A stretch of DNA of 64,000 bases from Tetracentron sinense (lineage: Eukaryota; Streptophyta; Magnoliopsida; Trochodendrales; Trochodendraceae), in NCBI GenBank assembly GCA_015143295.1, contig CM026571.1, forward strand, positions 32,516,505 to 32,580,504, read 5' to 3'. The notes below the pieces were generated by a model. The model saw nothing but the letters and a program-made list of their open reading frames with translations, was not told where the DNA came from and searched no databases. Position numbers and translations under genes: made by a program. Each line of letters begins with the position of its first letter. Positions within the stretch are counted from its first letter, which is position 1. Shown here piece after piece: positions 30,986-41,325 of this stretch.

Positions 30986-31854
30986 GCATTTTGCAGAAAT
31001 TTTAGTAAGGGCTTTTTTTATCTTTTTGGCGTTAAACCTTGCCTCTTAAGGCTTGCCCGAGCCTTTAGAGTCTCATTCACCTCACTTGGAGTATTTGAGA
31101 GATAAGAGAGAGGAGAAAGGGGTTACCAAACCTAGGGTTTGCATTTGCAAAGGAATCAAGGGTTTGAAGACCCTAGATCATCACAAGCTCGGATCTCTTC
31201 AAGTTCACGGCTCAAACTCGTGAGGAGCACTTTTCCCAAGCTAGGGCAGCAAATCCACGCACGTGTTGGAGGATTTTCCTCGCTTCTTCAAGGTCGGTAC
31301 CTTTTGCTACCCTCCTAGTTCATACCTTTCTTCCTTTCTTCTTTGTTATTTCCTTAATGTATGAACCTAATAGGAGATGTGATGGAAGTGGTGTGAGAAT
31401 GGATGTTAGGTGATGGATGCCGTGTGAATGATGTGATGAATGAAATGTGAAGGGTATTGTACAAATAATAAACATACTTGTGTGTTGTGAATATAAACCC
31501 ACCTAGAAAAGTATGATGTAGGCTCTAACGAATAATGTACACACTACGTGTTTGATGAAATGCCAAGGTGAATAAAATGAGTTATAAATTAAGAAATGCA
31601 TGCCTAAACACTTATGAAATTACTAGGGAATATGATAGTGTGATTCCTCGTTTTCCTTAAATTGCATAATTATTACTCGTTAAATTATTGATATGCTACG
31701 TGTTGTTGAAATCCCCAAATGTCATATTTAATTCCAAATGCAAGTATGTACACGATCTCACGAGCACGGCATGCATGACATGGTTTATCGGCGTTTTCAA
31801 AAATAAGGTTTAGAGGTGGGACATGTCTTACGACATGTTTTGCTTCGCTTTTGA

Positions 31855-31995
31855 CAAGAACAAGACAAGCATTCATAAAGAAGGGTCTCCCTTCCCTATC
31901 AAGTGCATATCATGAAAGAAGGGTCTCCCTTCCCTCTCAAGTGCATATCATAAAGAAGGGTCTCCCTTCCCTCTCAAGTGCATCTCACAAGTGCA
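31855..31995 (+). repeat. Approximately 44-bp minisatellite in LTR A8
   Basis: Three units contain AAAGAAGGGTCTCCCTTCCC and AAGTGCAT, and each unit can fold on GGGTCTCCC-like text. It resembles the A6 array on the opposite strand. Confidence 0.8.
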
Positions 31996-32272
31996 TCTCA
32001 CAAGTATATGAACACATTTAAATTCCAAGCAAGCACGCATGACAAGATCAAGCAAGACAGACATGATAGGTTTTCCACGAAAAGGGTATTTTAAGTCAAG
32101 TCAAGTGCACGAAGATTTTCAAGAGATTTATCGGCTTTTATGTGATGCAAGCATGAATATAAACTGCTTTGCTTTCTTGATTATTATATGAATTGTTTCA
32201 TGCTTTACAATATGAACTGTTTTCTGCTTTATATATTGCTATTGTTATGCTATGACTGTTGGTCAGTATTAG

Positions 32273-32304
32273 GTACCCACTAAGTATTCCATGCTTAGTC
32301 GTAC
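32273..32304 (+). promoter_or_regulatory. Family-A stem-loop in A8
   Basis: The arms are ACTAAG and CTTAGT around TATTCCATG. Against A1 (GCTGAG/CTCAGC), two pairs changed on both sides, so pairing is preserved. Confidence 0.8.
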
Positions 32305-32690
32305 TTCTTATGTCGGCAGGTGATAGCGGAGCGGCTGCTCCTTTTGAAATCTACGTACCGGGCCCTTGGGTAGAAGAAGAGTACATTGAGGAACCTATGG
32401 AGGAACCTCCGGTAAAGGGCTACTATTAGGTGGTAGATTCTGAGTGAGTGAGTTGTGGGTGTGAGCTTGAGAGAGTATATTCATGTATTTTGGCGGGCAT
32501 GTTTGCACTTTCTTTTGTGATTTCTTTTTGTGCAACACTCGGATCATGTATATACATATACTTAGAGGTTTGGTTAGTCTTCCACTGTGCTATTGCTACA
32601 GGTTTGTTAGTCAAGCAATCATGTACGTCATGATAAGTCGTCCAAGATTCACTCTAACTCGTAGGATGGGTTTTGGGTCGCGACAACAAC

Positions 32691-34433
32691 ACCAAAAATC
32701 ATGCATGTTATAGACTTACTTAAGCACACTACTTTTCATACAAGCATTTTATCAAACATGTGGTGTTCAACTTTGTTATAGTCATTTTTGCATATTTTTC
32801 TTATTCTAACATTTCATCGAACACGTGGTGTGTATTTATTATGTGTACAATGCCCTTCTACCATTTTCCATCACACCACACATTACAACACATGGCATCC
32901 AATCGCCTCCACATTCAACATTCCACATCCCATTCACCACTTAATTATCTTGTATAAATTAGGACATTATTAGTTGAATGTAGAAATTTGGGTTTACACA
33001 AGCTCAAACCATTCTCAATTTAAGAAAAACTAGGTTATTACTAAGTGAGCTAGTGAGGGTGTACTAACCTTGAAGATCAAGGCTTGATCTTGGAGAAAAT
33101 CCTTGGGTTGGGTCCCAAGCTTGAGGAAGAACACTAACTTGAAAGATGGAGGAACCCTTGCTTGATGGAGGAGGATCCAACTTGAAGATCCAAGTTGTGG
33201 AAGCTTGGGAAGTGAGGATTCAAGCTCCTCTTGATCTTCTCACGAAATCCCCTTTGTGATAGTTTCCCCGTAGCTTAGCTCATGAGAAAAGCTTTGGCTT
33301 GCACGATCCTTGCTCCCCTTTTTGGTCTTGAGAAGCTTGAAGATTGAATTTGGGGGTTTCCTTGATCTTGAGAGAACCCCCCTTCTGGAAACCTAGGTTT
33401 CTTCCATTTTCTCTCAAAAAGTCTTTCTCTAGGTGTTAGAAACCTTGGTCCCTCGAAAATGGGGTATATATAGGTGTTAGGTTAGTGAAAAACCTAAAAA
33501 AAAATATTTCTGGGCAATCTCGCTCGAGCGAGCTTCCATCTCGCTCGAGCGGGTTGCTCCCGGGACTCAAAAATTCAAGTTTGGTCAATCTCGCTCGAGC
33601 GGTTTTGGATCTCGCTCGAGCGAGTTTGTCTGCAAAAATGCCATTTGGTATTTTGGCCATAACTTTTGACTTGGTGGTCTGATTTTGACGATTTAACTTG
33701 CGTTGGATTCGTCTTTCAAAGGGGAACAACTTTGATGTTTTAAAAAGCTCCAAATTTTGAGTTTTAATCTATAAAAAATGGTTCTAAATTCAACTGGTCC
33801 GAAATTGGATTTCGACAGTCCAAATTTTCAACATACCCGGTTTTGGAAATCCAACTTTCAACTCAATGCCGACTCAAAATAAAGGAAAATGGTAAACATG
33901 AACCTCAAAGATGGTTCCAATACCTTTCCAAAGCTTCAAGAATCACTCGATTCTGATGAGTGGTCACCAGAATATGGCTCCTACAAGTTGAGGGAATGTC
34001 AAGACATACCTCTTTGACACTTAGAATATTTCGAGTGCTTTCACACTCTTTTCACTTGGGTTTAACAACCCAACTCACACCTCATGACTTGTTCTCCTTA
34101 GGTTTTTAACCCACCTCGGTGATCGTTGAAGTCACACCAATATGCATGAGAGGCCTCGGCCTCTTTATGCTTCGCGCACTAACACTATTCACCATTCACT
34201 GTTCACTTACAACCCATCAAACACTTAGGGTATTTTATACCCTTGATTTTACCCACTTAGATTATTTTTATACCCTCTCTTTAAGACTCAAAACACTTAC
34301 CTAAACCCTCACTTGACTCACCATGATACCAAGAACACGAAGGAAGGCCTTAGGCCTTTACACATACCATACAAGGGCACTTTTCACTTGTACTATTCAT
34401 AGTATAGTGAACTCGAATTTCCGGGGTTCTACA
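32691..34433 (-). repeat. Family-A solo LTR A7, 5' part
   Basis: This continues A7 after the second ACAAC copy. It holds the leader, a reverse TATA (33463-33473), the GCTCGAGC array (33519-33630) and the conserved AAGTTR core block. It ends CCGGGGTTCTACA at 34433. Confidence 0.9.
33463..33630 (-). promoter_or_regulatory. A7 GCTCGAGC palindrome array and TATA box
   Basis: Four CTCGCTCGAGCGAG-type words start at about 33519, 33541, 33588 and 33610. In the LTR direction a reverse TATA (GTATATATAGG) lies about 50 bp beyond. A9 has the same motif type. Confidence 0.75.
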
Positions 34434-35819
34434 ACAACTAACAATGAAAAGGCCTAGATCAAATGGAACACTATATTTTCATTGATAGTTCCAGATTTAA
34501 GTTCATAAACTAATAAACACATCACTCAAAGTGGTAAAATATAAAATGGGAAAAGTGGTTGCTTTTAGAAATAAATTCATAAAGCAAGGAACATAGAATT
34601 TAGAAGCAGAAACTAAAGAGATGTGGGATAAATTTTGAACTGTATAAAAAAGAATATGGAAAGAAATTTGGGAAATATAAGGGGAAAATCATTCGCATAA
34701 ATAAATTCAATAGTAATTAGGTTCAAAATGCCATAACTGATTTTTTTTAAGAGGTTCAAAAGGTCGTAAGAGAAAGAGACCCTACTATAAGAGATAGCAA
34801 GGAAGTATAAATGAGAAAAACCTAGAGAGAGGTTTAAAAAAGGCTAAAAATGAGACGAAAACTAGTAATTAAAACCAAACACAAGGCATATGATGAATAT
34901 ACAATAAGTTGGGTACAAGAAAGGGGTGAGAAAAATGTCTATAGACTTGTAAGAATTAGAGAGAGGAAAAACTACAGAACAATATCACGTCAGATGCATT
35001 AAGTGCGAGTGAGCGAACCATAGTCTTAGCAAAGGATGAAGAAATTAAGGAAAGGTGGAGAAGATAATTTTGAAGTAGTCAAACGAAGACTGCACACGTA
35101 GCTTTAGACTGGGTGGAGACGCTAACTCCAGTGAGACCAAAGAACATTATTATTTTCGTAAAATTAGGTACACGAAGTGAAAATTAATAATAATAATAAT
35201 AAGAAGAAGAAGAAGAAGAAGAAAAAGAAGATATATGACTTGCATAATAAGACTGCATTGATATTTATTTTATCATTTCCTAAATTATTGATGCTTGTTT
35301 CTATGGTTTATATACAATAATTCCATAGACTTGCATAAATCTCCACAAAATGTTTCCACTTCCTAGGTGACCGACGTTTATACCAAAACCAATAGTGTAA
35401 AACCTTATCATAAAGTAAGTGTAGATGAGATGACGATGTTGAGATGAAAGAGTGGAAATACCAAGAAAGATAGAATGAAAAATGAGAGCATCCAGGAGAG
35501 TACGAGAGTAGCTCAAACATAGTTACCAAGGTGAGAAGTGAAAACGAGAAGCAAAATGAAAGTGAGAAGTGGGGAGCGAGAAGCGAGGCTCAAAAAATCC
35601 TTATGAAATGGGAAGCGAGAAATGAGATATATGTGTCTCATTCCCATTTTATTAGGATGGTTAGCGATACCTTTGATTTATCTTACATGAGATATATGTG
35701 GAGAACTTGGTGCCTTAGGTATCAATCCAATGATACTTGCTTAGGATTTATGTCATAGTCTATCCAATCACTTCCTACATACATAGCCCCATTCTCACTT
35801 AATGAGATATGATGGGAGC
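34434..35819. mobile_element. Unclassified insert in the G1 3' LTR, right part
   Basis: This is the second ACAAC copy followed by 1.38 kb of AT- and A-rich text with no recognised coding content. It ends near GATGGGAG, where the G1 LTR resumes with CAAAAATTTGTGGG. See the left part at 28726. Confidence 0.5.
35186..35230 (+). repeat. AAT/AAG trinucleotide microsatellite
   Basis: About five AAT units run directly into about seven AAG units. Confidence 0.85.
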
Positions 35820-36079
35820 AAAAATTTGTGGGTTTTACAATTTTCTTTCGGACTTACTTTTTACTGTCAAAACTAAGATTTTACCCCAAAATTCATACAG
35901 TGGGTGTCGGACTGCCCCTAGTTTGGCCACCTGTCATTTTGGATCCGTATCACATCATTTAGTAGGGTTAAGGAAGCTGTATAGGTGCCAAAAGTGAAAA
36001 AATGGTCAAACCGGTCAAAGTACCGCGTGTGCGACCATGTTCTTAGCACATGGCCTTGCCACGTAGGCAAGTGTATTGC

Positions 36080-36107
36080 CTATATAAAGAGGGCAAGCCC
36101 TCTTCAT
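36080..36107 (+). promoter_or_regulatory. G1 3' LTR TATA box and hairpin
   Basis: CTATATAAAG is followed by AAGAGGGC-AA-GCCCTCTT, unchanged from the 5' LTR although surrounding bases have drifted. Confidence 0.75.
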
Positions 36108-36623
36108 TTTCTCACCTAGAACAGAGTGCGGAAGCTCTGCCCATTTTCAGTTTAGAGAGAGAAAGTGTAGAGAGAGAGGAGAGAGAAAGAGTAGAAAGAA
36201 AGAAGAGAGAGAGGAAAGTTCACTTTGGGGTTTTTCAACCCCCCAACGTGTTGGCGACATCCGTTTTCTTCCCAGACACCATGATTGGCTTGCAGAGAGA
36301 GAAAGAGAAAAAGTTAGAGAGAGAAAGTGGAAGCTAGAGAGAGAAGTTTCACTTTGAGGTTTTTCGGCGTTCTGAGTGCATTAGCAGCATTCTTTTCTTC
36401 TTCTGAAGCCTCAAAAAGTGTGTAGAGAAAACCCTTTTTCCTCTCTTCTATCTTTCCCAATTTAAATTATATTTTTATGTCGAATGGTTTGATGCATTAT
36501 GGTGTGAGTGGAAAAGGGTTGGAGACCCTGTGGTTGGTGTGGGAAGGGAGTAAAAATCGAGAAGAGGGATGTAGCATCGGATTCGGGTTATTTAAGCCCA
36601 AAATTTTAGCTCGAATGGGTCGG

Positions 36624-36657
36624 GCGATCGATCATCCTGTCTGGAAGATCGATCGCC
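36624..36657 (+). promoter_or_regulatory. GATCGATC words in the G1 LTR
   Basis: CGATCGATC at 36624-36632 and GATCGATCGCC at 36647-36657. The 5' LTR keeps only the second intact (1956-1966). Unlike family A these lie downstream of the TATA box. Confidence 0.6.
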
Positions 36658-38326
36658 AGTGCACAAAATTTGGGGTTTTGTTCCCTGTAGTGCTGCTCGG
36701 AAGGGATCCCCCATGTGTTATGATATCACCTTAGGGTGTTGTAATGCGTGTTTGGATGTTGTGTAAGGCGATGGACGAATCTTCCGGCCTGGGTATGTTC
36801 CCCAACGGAACAGTATATCATTGGACTTGGTCCACGGGTGCGAGGCCCAATTGCTTTGGTTATTCAAGCGAGGCTTGAGGTAATCGGGGTTATCTTTTGG
36901 TTAGAAAACCTAACTTTAGTTAAGTAGGGCCGTGGTTCCTCTTTGACTAGGTCAGGAGAGACGGTGTCCAGTAAGGCCTGGGGTTCATCTGTGACTGATA
37001 GTTGGGAGATGTTGTTCTGTTTTTCTAGGTCATCCATGGTTCCTCTTGGACTAGGTCAGGAGAGACGGTGTCCAGTAAGGCATGTGGTTCCTCCGTGACT
37101 GATAGTCAGGAGATGTCGGAGTCCTAGGGAGTATAAAGTGACTGAACATTATATAGTGTATATTCTGGGGTTCCTCTCTAGTTGGGTCAGAAGATGACGG
37201 CACCGTGTCTATCGGGGTTCCTTCGTGGTAGAAATTCAGGAGATGGCGGTGTCCAAATGGGGCTTGGGGTTCCTCCATCGACATGCTAGAAGATGTCAGT
37301 AGAGAGGTTGGTCGGGGTTCCTTCATGATTGATAGCTAGGCAGATGGCGGCGGATACACAGTAGATGTTGGCAGTCAATTGAATTGAGGAGTATGTCCTT
37401 AGCGGGTGAATGCCTGGCTTGTGTATGAAATCTTCGAATTCGAAGTTATTTGGGTCGGTATACAGATGGGTTTGTGTAGTTGTCTAGGCCGGTGTACTCA
37501 GGGTTTGGTATGGAATCTTCGGATTCCAAGTGATTTGGATTGGCATACCCAAGTTTTGGTAGTGTTCGGGTGAAGGCTAGAACGACATATGAGAGTCTAA
37601 ACGACTCAATGTATGGTTGTGATCGGGGTAATGCTTGGAAATGTTCGGAGTCTTAAGTGCTCAAGATTTAATAGGGTTTAAAGACTCTAAGATGAACATA
37701 TATGAGCTAAGACCAGTTAATAGAGTCTAATGACTCGAAATGAAACATGATTGATGGTTGAAATGTTAACTTGGTAATATGAATACCATTTCATAAATGA
37801 ACTCCATAATTGGGAAATAATAAGAGGTTGGGAACCTCGGATAGGGTGACATAACTCTAAGTGACCTTGGGTCACAATTGATTATATATTGTTTTATTTT
37901 ACTGTAACATGAAAACTGAACCATTTATTATATCATTATTGATGTGTGTTATTATCAGGAAAATAATCTAGATGGACTGCGGTTTTATTGGGCTTCATAG
38001 CTCATTGAATTTTCATGTCACCAGATCTTGGAGTTGCTGATCAGTAGATGATGGACCTCTGGACATTTTGGATACTGTACAGACTATACCCGGCGCAGTA
38101 GAGGCACCTACTTTTGTAGATAGACGAATATTTAAATAAGATAGGTATTTGGTTTGTATGATGGATATTGTGATGACCGTGTATATTGCTTTATCGAAAG
38201 CATCTGATAAATGCTAAAAATTCATGCATTTTCGTGGGTAAAGTCTTCCGCTTGTGTGATAATGACAAATGGGCACGCGTCTCGAAACATGATTCCCTAG
38301 GCACGGGTTCGGGGCATCATAGTCTT

Positions 38327-38901
38327 TCTCGAATGTATTTCATTCAAATGAATCCCAATTTCATTTGAATGACTTTCGCAGACTTCGTTTTTTTTGGGTT
38401 TAACCCCTAATTTGGCCATCCATTCTCTTTCTGACGTCACCCTAAACTTCCCTAATAACTACCACACCGTCCTAACCCTAGAAAAATCTATAAATACCCC
38501 ACCCCCAACCTGTAACAATTTGAGCCTCTATTATCCCAAGTCCAAACCCTAATTCACCCTTTTCTCTAACCCTATCCTTGCCCTTAGACCAAACCCTAAT
38601 CCACTCCGCTTTAGAAATTCTGAGAGAAAAATCCTCCATCACCCCTAACCCTTCGCAATCCATACCTAACCCCATAACAAGAACCTTGATGCTACCCCTT
38701 ATTGAAGGCTACCCCTATTGGTGTCTACACTTGGAGCTTTGAACAAGTAAGAACGGTAGGTTTTCACCTCACCCTCTCCATCCTACGATTCTAATTTTTG
38801 TTTTCGTTTTTTAGCTTATTTGATTTGCTTTCTATTGTATTTTTTTTGAATTTCCTTTTGCTTTAGTTGTTTTCTTTTAGGTTCTAGTACATTTCTATAG
38901 A
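38327..38901 (+). promoter_or_regulatory. Right half of the old target: array end, TATA box, leader
   Basis: TCATTCAAATGAA and TTCATTTGAATGA words (38339-38370) continue the TTCGAA-type array at 468-642. TCTATAAATACC at 38486-38497 is a good TATA box. A C-rich, leader-like region with repeated CCCTAA words follows, then a possible splice donor (AACAAGTAAG, about 38742). At about 38902 it is joined to Copia pol. This is probably the U3/R of an older LTR, which is inference. Confidence 0.45.
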
Positions 38902-40765
38902 TTGTTTAACAAGACAATACTAGTTTTTGAAGAATCCATTCATGTAGTCTTTGATGAATCAAATCCATTTGAAAAGACTAAAATTGATGAAGATGAGGAT
39001 ATGAATAAAATGGAAAACCTGTATAAAGAATTTTCAAATATAGAAATTGAAAAAGAAGAAAATAAGGAAAAGAAAAATCAAGTAAACACCAATGAAGTTG
39101 AAGATAAGGACAAAAATGAACAATAAAATCAATATCAACTTCCTAAAGCTTGGAGACTAGTAAAAGATCACTCTAAAGAACTAATACTTGGTAAATGGAA
39201 CAAATGATAAGAATAAGAAGAAACATTTGTAATAACCTTGCCTTGCTTTCATAAATTGAACCAAAGAATGCAAATGAAGCTATAAATGATGAATCTTGGG
39301 CAATTGCAATACAAGAAGATTAAATCAATTTGAAAGAAACCAAGTATGAGACTTAGTTCCTAAGCCTTATGATAAATCTATTAATGGAACTAAATGGATT
39401 TTTAAAAACAAAAATGATGAAAATGGAAATATCATTAACAATAAAGCAAGATTGGTAGCCCAAGGTTACAACCAAGAGGAAGGAATCGACAATGAAGAAA
39501 CCTTTGCTCCGGTTGCTAGACTAGAGGCAATAAGAATATTACTTGTATTTGTTAGCTATAGAGATTTCAAATTGTTTCAAATGGATGTTAAAAATGCATT
39601 TTTAAATTGATATATTTTAGAGGAAGTGTATGTTGAACAACCTCCATGTTTTGAAGATCATAAAAATCATAATCATGTGTTTAAATTAACTAAGACTTTA
39701 TATGGATTGAAACAAGCTCCCAGAGCTTGGTAACTTAGTGGATTTTTACTTAAAATGGTTTTATAAGAGGAAAAATTGACACTACCTTATTTGTAAAGAC
39801 CAAAAATAAAGACATGCTTATTGTGCAAATCTATATTGATGACATTATTTTTCGATCTACTAATGAAAATTTGTGTCAAGAATTTTCTAAGACTATGCAG
39901 GATGAGTTCAAAATGAGCATGATGGGAGAACTCAACTTTTTTCTCGAACTTCAAATCAAGCAAACCAAGGAAAGAACTTTCATCAACCAAGCCAAGTACA
40001 CAAGAGAACTTCTCAAGAAATTTGGGATGGACAACTCTAAAGAAAGTGATACTCGTATGAGTCCATCTAAAAAGCTTGACAAGGATGACAAAGACATTAG
40101 TGTTGAAGAAAAGAAATACCGAGGTATGGTTGGTAGCTTACTATACTTAACTGCTAGTAGGCTGGACATCATTTTTAGTGTATGTATTTGTGCTAGATTT
40201 CAATCATGTCCAAAAGAATCTCATATGGTATCTATTTAAATAATTTTCAAATACTTGCTAGTCACCATTGACTTAGGATTATGGTATCCCAAGAACACCT
40301 CACTAGAACTAATTAGTTATTTTGATGCGGATCTTACTGGGTGCAAAGTTGATCGAAAGAGCACAAGTGGTACTTGCCACTTCCTTGGACACTCCCTTGT
40401 CTCATGGCTTAGTAAGAAACAAAACTTCGTAGCTCTATCTACAGCCGAAGCTGAGTATGTAGCTGCTGGAAGTTGTGCTCAAACTCTATACATGAAACAT
40501 CAATTAGAAGACTTCAAATTATTTTATGATAAAATTTCATTCAAGTGTGATAATACTAGTGCAATATGTATGACCAAAAATCCAATTCAACATTCTAAAA
40601 CAAAACATATTGAATTAAGATATCATTTCATAAGAGACCATGTTCAAAATGAAGATGTAGTGTTGGAGTTTGTTGATACAAACAACCAACTAGATGATAT
40701 CTTCACTAAACCTCTTCAATAAGAAAGATTTAGTACTTTAGGAAGAGAATTAGGCATGGCTAGAC
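38902..40765 (+). pseudogene. pol: Copia (SIRE-like, S1) pol: RT and RNase H
   Basis: The text begins with the pre-RT linker (VVFDESNPF-like, 38940) and an acidic stretch to 39126. RT follows through [15 protein letters not shown] (39440-39490), [13 protein letters not shown] and [10 protein letters not shown] (39700-39730). The catalytic Y-I-D-D is intact (39829-39840). RNase H carries STSGTCHFLG, ALSTAEAEYVA and SKTKHIELRYHFIRD, and the end is TKPLQ plus RELGMARQSEIK. Stops occur at 39124, 39607, 39730, 40237 and 40720, with frameshifts near 39220-39320 and 39730-39800. Gag, protease and integrase are missing on the left. Motifs and the following env-like ORF point to the SIRE/Maximus lineage. 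Confidence 0.88.
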
Positions 40766-40995
40766 AAAGTGAAATAAAATGATCCCTGTTTGCTCAATAT
40801 GAAGATTTTGGTCTAAATGTGCTTAATGATGTGATCTTACTAAAAAAGAATGAGTTGAATGTTTGATAATTCTGCTAAAATGTTTGAATGATTATTTGTT
40901 ATTGAAATTAAATGTTTTGAATGATAGAAGAATGAATTAGTAAAGAGAAAAACAAATTCAAGTTGAAAAATCAAAATTTATCAAAATTTGTACTT
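40766..40995 (+). other. Spacer between S1 pol and the internal promoter
   Basis: AT-rich, non-coding, with no clear structure. Confidence 0.5.
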
Positions 40996-41145
40996 GAGAC
41001 GTTGACGGATACTGTTCATGAAGGATCAGATATCGACGATGCAAGGCATTTTTAAATTCAAGTAACTTGCTAAGGCTTGACGTTGGCAAAATCTGATGAT
41101 TCCATCTAAGACGTCGACGGCGGGGCTCGAAAGTATAAAAATAAC
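40996..41145 (+). promoter_or_regulatory. Putative internal promoter of S1 env-like ORF
   Basis: Four words resembling AGACGTCGACG lie at about 40997, 41029, 41079 and 41108; the last is intact and the others are decayed. A TATA box (AGTATAAAAATA, 41132-41143) follows about 15 bp later. The ORF starts at 41326. The same palindrome, inverted, is repeated four times in the LTR at 52701-52825. Promoter function is inferred from layout. Confidence 0.6.
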
Positions 41146-41325
41146 CTAAAATCTGATTTTTTCAAAAACTCTTTAACTTCATCCCATTTCGTATTCCATT
41201 GTTCTATTCCCTCCATACCCTATTCAAACCTCCAAATCACTTCAAATCAATCCCAATATCATTCCATTTGATCCTAAACCCTTTAATCCTACCGAAATCA
41301 CATTTCCCCAATTCTTTTGTACAAG

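Larger units (their letters stand above)
30544..32685 (+). repeat. Family-A solo LTR A8
   Basis: A 2,142-bp solo LTR starts TGTAGAACCCCGG and ends GGGTCGCGACA. Perfect ACAAC duplications flank it at 30539-30543 and 32686-32690, inside A7. It carries a CCGATCGATCGG array (30766-30985), a minisatellite (31855-31995) and a stem-loop with compensatory changes (32273-32304). It is the deepest nesting level in this part. Confidence 0.93.
664..38321 (+). mobile_element. Ty3/Gypsy chromovirus G1 with nested inserts
   Basis: G1 is one Ty3/Gypsy element opened up by later insertions. It starts TGTAACGACC at 664 and ends GGGGCATCATA at 38321. It is flanked by perfect GTCTT duplications at 659-663 and 38322-38326. 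Its parts are the 5' LTR (664-3312 and 18030-18354), PBS (18356-18368), gag-pol (21363-28200), purine tract (about 28249-28260) and 3' LTR (28262-28725 and 35820-38321). Four insertions separate these parts. Without them the element is about 11.1 kb, with LTRs near 2.97 kb and an internal region near 5.2 kb. The C-terminal chromodomain and pol order suggest the Tekay/Del clade. It cannot be autonomous, because stops and frameshifts affect every domain and the RT motif is mutated. Confidence 0.9.
35820..38321 (+). repeat. G1 3' LTR, second part
   Basis: It matches 1121-3312 and 18030-18354 of the 5' LTR in order. It ends GGGGCATCATA at 38321, followed by the GTCTT duplication. It contains a TATA box and hairpin (36080-36107), a GA-rich tract, two GATCGATC words (36624, 36647) and the degenerate repeat block. 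Confidence 0.9.
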
